Shown here: one piece after another, positions 16,142 to 19,571 of the stretch
How positions within the stretch are numbered: position 1 is the stretch's first letter
Layout of the letters: the number at the start of each line of letters is the position of its first letter
DNA from: an uncultured Eudoraea sp.
GTDB taxonomy: Bacteria > Bacteroidota > Bacteroidia > Flavobacteriales > Flavobacteriaceae
DNA: 19,571 nt
NCBI GenBank assembly: GCA_905479615.1
Contig: CAJQNH010000131.1
Span: 1 to 19,571 of the forward strand
Direction: 5' to 3'
The notes under the pieces: model-generated
The model's database searches: none
What the model was told of the DNA's origin: nothing
Seen by the model: the letters and a program-made list of their open reading frames with translations, nothing else
Translations under genes and position numbers: made by a program

Positions 16142-16157
16142 TTTATAAATTAGGTTT

Positions 16158-16820
16158 TTAAAGTTTGAAATATTTTATAGTTATTAGTTTTTTCCGAGCT
16201 ATAAACGCTATTGGTACTAAAATAAAGGCTAAATCCCATAAAACGGGATTTATATATGCGAGGCCGGCTGCTAAAATTGCAATTAATGGTTCTGTTAATA
16301 TTTGGCGCTTTGTTTCACTAATAGTTTTATCCGATACGCTTTCGTGTATAAGACGGTGTTTAGGACTAGCGGCATAATTAACGCTTAAAAAAGAAAAGGC
16401 ACCTACTAATACCATATTTATACTTAAAAATACCCTAATAGCAACATTCTTCGGGAATTGTTCTATATAAGTATTCCAAAAAGGGATAAGCATTATACTG
16501 GCTAAAAAAAGAAGTTGAAACCAAATAAAAGTTTGATTCACGATAAGGATAGTGCTAAAATGTTCTAAATGTTTCATCCAATACACTGCAATAACCAGAA
16601 AAGCAATAAAAAATACCCACATACTATTTAATTGCTTTAGCAAAAATGTAGCAAGCTCTTTGGTGTCAGTTATATGGCCGAATTCGGGAATCTCAATATT
16701 AAGAATCATAATAGTCATGGCCGTAGCAAAAATTATGTCCGCTAAAAACCGTAATCTTTTACGCCACTCTCGAACTCCAAAGTTATCTGAAGAGTCATTT
16801 TCTGTTTTCTCTTGTTCCAT
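16158..16820 (-). CDS. TMEM175-like (DUF1211) potassium channel family protein
   Basis: 220 residues with about six hydrophobic helices. The first helix RLRFLADIIFATAMTIMILNI aligns with the TMEM175 signature R-x-x-x-F-S-D-G-V-F-A, but the Phe, Ser and Gly are replaced (L26, A27, I29) while Arg22, Asp28, Phe31 and Ala32 are kept. The next helices have VYWMKHLEHF, matching the family W-x-x-H-x-x-H-like segment. Bacterial TMEM175 proteins are tetrameric potassium-selective channels of the inner membrane. The altered signature may mean changed gating or selectivity. It is the rightmost of the minus-strand accessory genes. Confidence 0.8.
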   Translation of the reverse strand: MEQEKTENDSSDNFGVREWRKRLRFLADIIFATAMTIMILNIEIPEFGHITDTKELATFLLKQLNSMWVFFIAFLVIAVYWMKHLEHFSTILIVNQTFIWFQLLFLASIMLIPFWNTYIEQFPKNVAIRVFLSINMVLVGAFSFLSVNYAASPKHRLIHESVSDKTISETKRQILTEPLIAILAAGLAYINPVLWDLAFILVPIAFIARKKLITIKYFKL

Positions 16821-16856
16821 AAAATTAATACTATTTTATCCCAACTTGGGCAATTT

Positions 16857-16880
16857 TAACAAAACTACTAATGTTTGTTA
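16857..16880. repeat. Short perfect inverted repeat upstream of the TMEM175-like gene
   Basis: TAACAAA (16857-16863) and TTTGTTA (16874-16880) are exact reverse complements around a 10-base spacer, 37 bp upstream of the TMEM175-like start. It could be an operator, a weak stem, or the edge of a cassette junction (the AAC/GTT pair fits that idea). The 130-bp spacer (16821-16950) otherwise shows nothing. Confidence 0.35.
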
Positions 16881-16950
16881 ACACTCTGTTTATAACTAAC
16901 ATAGAATTTCTATTAACGTATTTTTAAGCTTGGCATCCTAAGGGGTGCTA

Positions 16951-18084
16951 TTATTTCCAGGGTCCTTTTTTGGTGACTGGGAAAAAGGAATTTCCATCAT
17001 AGCGAAAGAGCCCCTTCCAGCCTCCAAACCAAAACCTTCCTTCTTTATCTTCAAATATAGACTGTATGCCATTAGAAATAAGCCCTTCCTCTTTATATAA
17101 ATTGGTAAATGATTTTCCATCGTAGCGGTACACCCCATTGTTTTCTGCAGCAAACCAAATGTTTCCATTTTTATCTTCATATAAACCGCCAACTTCAATG
17201 CCTTCTATTACTCCGTCCTTTGTAAAATTCGTAAAGGACGTTCCGTTGTAACGGCTTACCCCTCCGTACATAGTGCCTATCCAAATGTTTCCTTCTTTAT
17301 CTTCCATAATATCGGAAACATTATTATCGCAAAGACCATCTTCTGCTGTCATATGAGAAAAGGATTTACCATCGTATTTACAAATACCATATCCGTCCGT
17401 ACCAAACCAAAGGGTGCCGTGTTGATCTTCTATAATGCTAGAAACCCTATGGCCTGATAATATTGGTTTGGGATCCTGAACAGCTGCCTGAGGAATTTTA
17501 AAGGTGGTGAATGCTTCCCCATCAAAAGAACTTACCCCATTCAGGGTACCAATCCAAATGATTCCATTATGGTCTGTGGTAAGGCTCCAGACATCATTAT
17601 TGATAAGGCCATCCTTTTCGGTATAATTGGTAAAAGATTCCCCGTCATATTTGGTTATCCCCCCGCTATTTCCAAACCATACATTACCTTCTTTATCCTC
17701 TACTATTTCGGTCACCCGAGTGCCGCCAAAACCCTGATCAACAGTAAAATACCGGAGACGATCTCCATTGTAACGCATAACTCCATAGTGATTGGTTCCA
17801 AACCAAAGGTTCCCACTTTTGTCCTGCAGTATCCTGCGCGTCCAATGGCATAGCTGCCCGTCATAAAAAAGCGGTGCGAAAAAATCGTTTGGAATTGTAT
17901 TTGACCCAAGGGAGAATAAGGGTGCGGAATAATCTTTGCGAATTGTTTTTGATTCAACCTTGCTGTCTTTTGGCACATTTAATTTGTCTTGTCCGTTACA
18001 AGACATGATTAAAACAAAAAACAACAGTATAAGGCAGCGTGCTGTACCCGTTTGATACCTTCTTTTCGCCACTGTTACTTCCAT
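16951..18084 (-). CDS. Lipoprotein with seven Reg_prop repeats (predicted seven-bladed propeller)
   Basis: 377 residues. It opens with a basic N-terminus, a hydrophobic stretch and VLIMSC, a lipobox with Cys29 as the lipidated residue. From ~85 on there are seven repeats with the core D-x-x-G-N-x-W-F/I-G-T and the spacer Y-D/N-G-x-S-F-T-N, the two-component regulator propeller (Reg_prop) signature. Seven repeats complete one seven-bladed propeller. In Bacteroidota, Reg_prop domains usually form the periplasmic sensor of hybrid two-component systems that detect polysaccharide fragments. Here no transmembrane helix, kinase or DNA-binding domain follows, so this is a stand-alone propeller anchored in a membrane, perhaps a ligand binder. 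It lies downstream of the sulfatase, but a terminator separates them. Confidence 0.88.
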   Translation of the reverse strand: MEVTVAKRRYQTGTARCLILLFFVLIMSCNGQDKLNVPKDSKVESKTIRKDYSAPLFSLGSNTIPNDFFAPLFYDGQLCHWTRRILQDKSGNLWFGTNHYGVMRYNGDRLRYFTVDQGFGGTRVTEIVEDKEGNVWFGNSGGITKYDGESFTNYTEKDGLINNDVWSLTTDHNGIIWIGTLNGVSSFDGEAFTTFKIPQAAVQDPKPILSGHRVSSIIEDQHGTLWFGTDGYGICKYDGKSFSHMTAEDGLCDNNVSDIMEDKEGNIWIGTMYGGVSRYNGTSFTNFTKDGVIEGIEVGGLYEDKNGNIWFAAENNGVYRYDGKSFTNLYKEEGLISNGIQSIFEDKEGRFWFGGWKGLFRYDGNSFFPVTKKGPWK

Positions 18085-18120
18085 ATTTTTTTAAAGAAAA
18101 TTGATAAGTTATAAAAATAA

Positions 18121-18148
18121 AAAAAAGGGCGTTAAGACGCCCTTTTTT
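18121..18148 (-). terminator. Intrinsic terminator of the sulfatase gene
   Basis: A perfect 11-bp stem AAAAAAGGGCG (18121-18131) / CGCCCTTTTTT (18138-18148) encloses the loop TTAAGA. On the minus strand the T-rich tail begins at the stem base, 18 bp after the sulfatase stop codon. It sits between the sulfatase and the propeller gene, so the propeller gene probably needs its own promoter in 18085-18120 or relies on read-through. Confidence 0.9.
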
Positions 18149-18166
18149 AAAAATTCTTAAAATATT

Positions 18167-19571
18167 CTAATTTGGAATGCTTATGGTAACTTTATTCACA
18201 AAACCCGTAAATTCAGAATCTTTCACATCTTTAAACACATGATCTGCTACCTGGGTCGCATCGTCCTTGCCTACATCTGCAGTTTCATCTGCTGAGAAAA
18301 CGGCAGGTTCTGTTTTCTCTATTCTTCCTTCGCCAACTTTCTCTCCGTCAATATATATTACGGCAAGGCCACCTTTTCCTGTGCCGTCCCCATCATAAGT
18401 GAAGTCTAATTTAATTTCGGCATTTGGTTTGCTAATGGCCTTTGATGATTTAACCGTATAACTTTTTAAACCAAAGTAATTGTAGGTGTATGCAGGTTTT
18501 CCATTATCCATATAAAGTGCCCATCCGCCAAATTTTCCACCCTGGCAAAGGATGATTCCTTTATCATTTCCTTTCAAATTTACATTGGCGACAATGGTCT
18601 TAGAAGTATTTTTAACATTCAGGAAAGTATTTTCCAAAATTCCATCCATGCCATCAGCCAGTGTTAAGGATTTTCTATCTCCCATTAAATCTGGTCGCCC
18701 TGCAATGGCAGCATTAAATCGTTCGTACAACCTATCGTCTAATGGGTATACATCATTTGCAATGGCTTCTTTTTCAAATAAGGCCTGCATTTCCTTAACT
18801 TTTTCAGGGTTTTGGTCTGCCAGATTATTTGTTAAACTAAAATCTTCTTTGGTGTTATACAGTTCCCATTTTTCATCCTGGAATGCATTCCTTGGTTTTC
18901 CTACCCAAGGTACCATATGTACAACACGAGCCAGCCATCCATCATTATAAATAGCACGATTTCCAAACATTTCAAAATACTGCACGGTGTGTCGGTCTTC
19001 TGCATCTTTGTCTTTTGCAGCATATAACAAACTAACTCCGTTCATTGGAATCTGTTCTACACCATTAATCATTTTTGCTTCGGGTAACTGTGTTGCTTCC
19101 AAAATAGTTGGAGCTATATCATTTACATGATGAAATTGACTTCGAATTTCTCCTTTCGCACTAATCCCATCAGGCCAATGCATTACCATAGCATTTCGTG
19201 TTCCTCCAAAATCGGCTGCCATTTGTTTGGTCCATTTAAAAGGTGCATCTGTAGCTACTGCCCAGGCGGCAGACATGTGTGGAAACGAGTTTGGTCCACC
19301 CCAATCATCTTCCTTTGCAAGCATGCTTTCAATTGTTTCTTCATCAAAAATTCCGTTGAGGTGCACCAGCTCATTAAAAGTCCCTTCCAGGCCACCTTCT
19401 GCGCTTGAGCCATTATCACCCATGATGTATATAAACAACGTATTATCTAATACGCCCACTTCTTCAATGGCATCTACCATTCTTCCAACTTCATTGTCTG
19501 TGTGTTCCATAAAACCTGCAAAGGTTTCTATTTGTATGGCAAATAATTTCTTTTCATTTTCACTTAAGCTT
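18167..19571 (-). CDS. Arylsulfatase (sulfatase family, C-terminal part; 5' end beyond the right edge)
   Basis: The frame is open from the right edge to a stop at 18167 (467 codons here); the ATG at 19508-19510 is internal. Sulfatase features in order: ETFAGFMEHTDNEVGRMVDA, the metal-site motif YIMGDNGSSAEGG, then PFKWTKQMAADFGGTRNAM and MHWPDGI, the conserved late core with a substrate-binding Lys. A C-terminal beta-rich region of about 170 residues follows, as in large arylsulfatases of the AtsA type. The CxPxR motif that is modified to formylglycine must lie outside the window, so activity cannot be confirmed. The enzyme hydrolyses sulfate esters, often from sulfated polysaccharides in marine Bacteroidota; the exact substrate is unknown. 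Confidence 0.93.
   Translation of the reverse strand, partial: SLSENEKKLFAIQIETFAGFMEHTDNEVGRMVDAIEEVGVLDNTLFIYIMGDNGSSAEGGLEGTFNELVHLNGIFDEETIESMLAKEDDWGGPNSFPHMSAAWAVATDAPFKWTKQMAADFGGTRNAMVMHWPDGISAKGEIRSQFHHVNDIAPTILEATQLPEAKMINGVEQIPMNGVSLLYAAKDKDAEDRHTVQYFEMFGNRAIYNDGWLARVVHMVPWVGKPRNAFQDEKWELYNTKEDFSLTNNLADQNPEKVKEMQALFEKEAIANDVYPLDDRLYERFNAAIAGRPDLMGDRKSLTLADGMDGILENTFLNVKNTSKTIVANVNLKGNDKGIILCQGGKFGGWALYMDNGKPAYTYNYFGLKSYTVKSSKAISKPNAEIKLDFTYDGDGTGKGGLAVIYIDGEKVGEGRIEKTEPAVFSADETADVGKDDATQVADHVFKDVKDSEFTGFVNKVTISIPN

Noticed and set aside
16938..17198. Second frame overlapping the propeller gene
   Set aside because: It is a shadow of the repeated propeller sequence in another frame.

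Overview
The window looks like a chromosomal segment of a member of the Bacteroidota, probably a Flavobacteriaceae-type (possibly marine) organism. Evidence: low GC with AT-rich spacers, few Shine-Dalgarno sequences, and a gene set typical of that group (PspC-domain protein, large penicillin-acylase-family protein, seven-repeat propeller lipoprotein, arylsulfatase, TMEM175-like channel). Genus cannot be set from the sequence alone. No rRNA, tRNA, CRISPR array, transposase or integrase gene was seen.

Left part (1-4.8 kb): the start of a PspC-domain protein runs off the left edge. Divergent from it is a bitopic protein of unknown function ending in 11-residue helical repeats and a C-terminal membrane anchor. 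Then come two damaged genes on the minus strand: the last ~67 codons of a carbon-nitrogen hydrolase, and a P2-type cation ATPase broken by a one-base frameshift.

Middle (4.9-10.4 kb): a penicillin-acylase-family enzyme and a small membrane protein form a tight minus-strand pair. After a 396-bp divergent spacer comes a full-length bifunctional catalase-peroxidase gene (katG) with a clear intrinsic terminator.

Accessory stretch (10.4-16.9 kb): eight unrelated small genes or gene remnants, all on the minus strand, form a cassette-like row: TMEM175-like channel, VOC protein, Asp/Glu racemase-family protein, DUF6624-like protein, ACR3 arsenite transporter, DinB-like protein, a GNAT remnant and a DUF998 membrane protein. 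Several spacers hold imperfect, partly GC-rich palindromes, two of which are related in sequence. One palindrome lies exactly where a bestrophin gene is cut off, so only its 3' half remains, and it also contains the DUF998 stop codon. This is the most interesting part: it resembles a recombination-built cassette array, with attC-like or REP-like junctions, but no recombinase is in view.

Right part (16.9-19.6 kb): a lipoprotein predicted to be a seven-bladed Reg_prop propeller, then a strong terminator belonging to an arylsulfatase that enters from the right edge. Functions are inferred from motifs read by eye; no database search was run.
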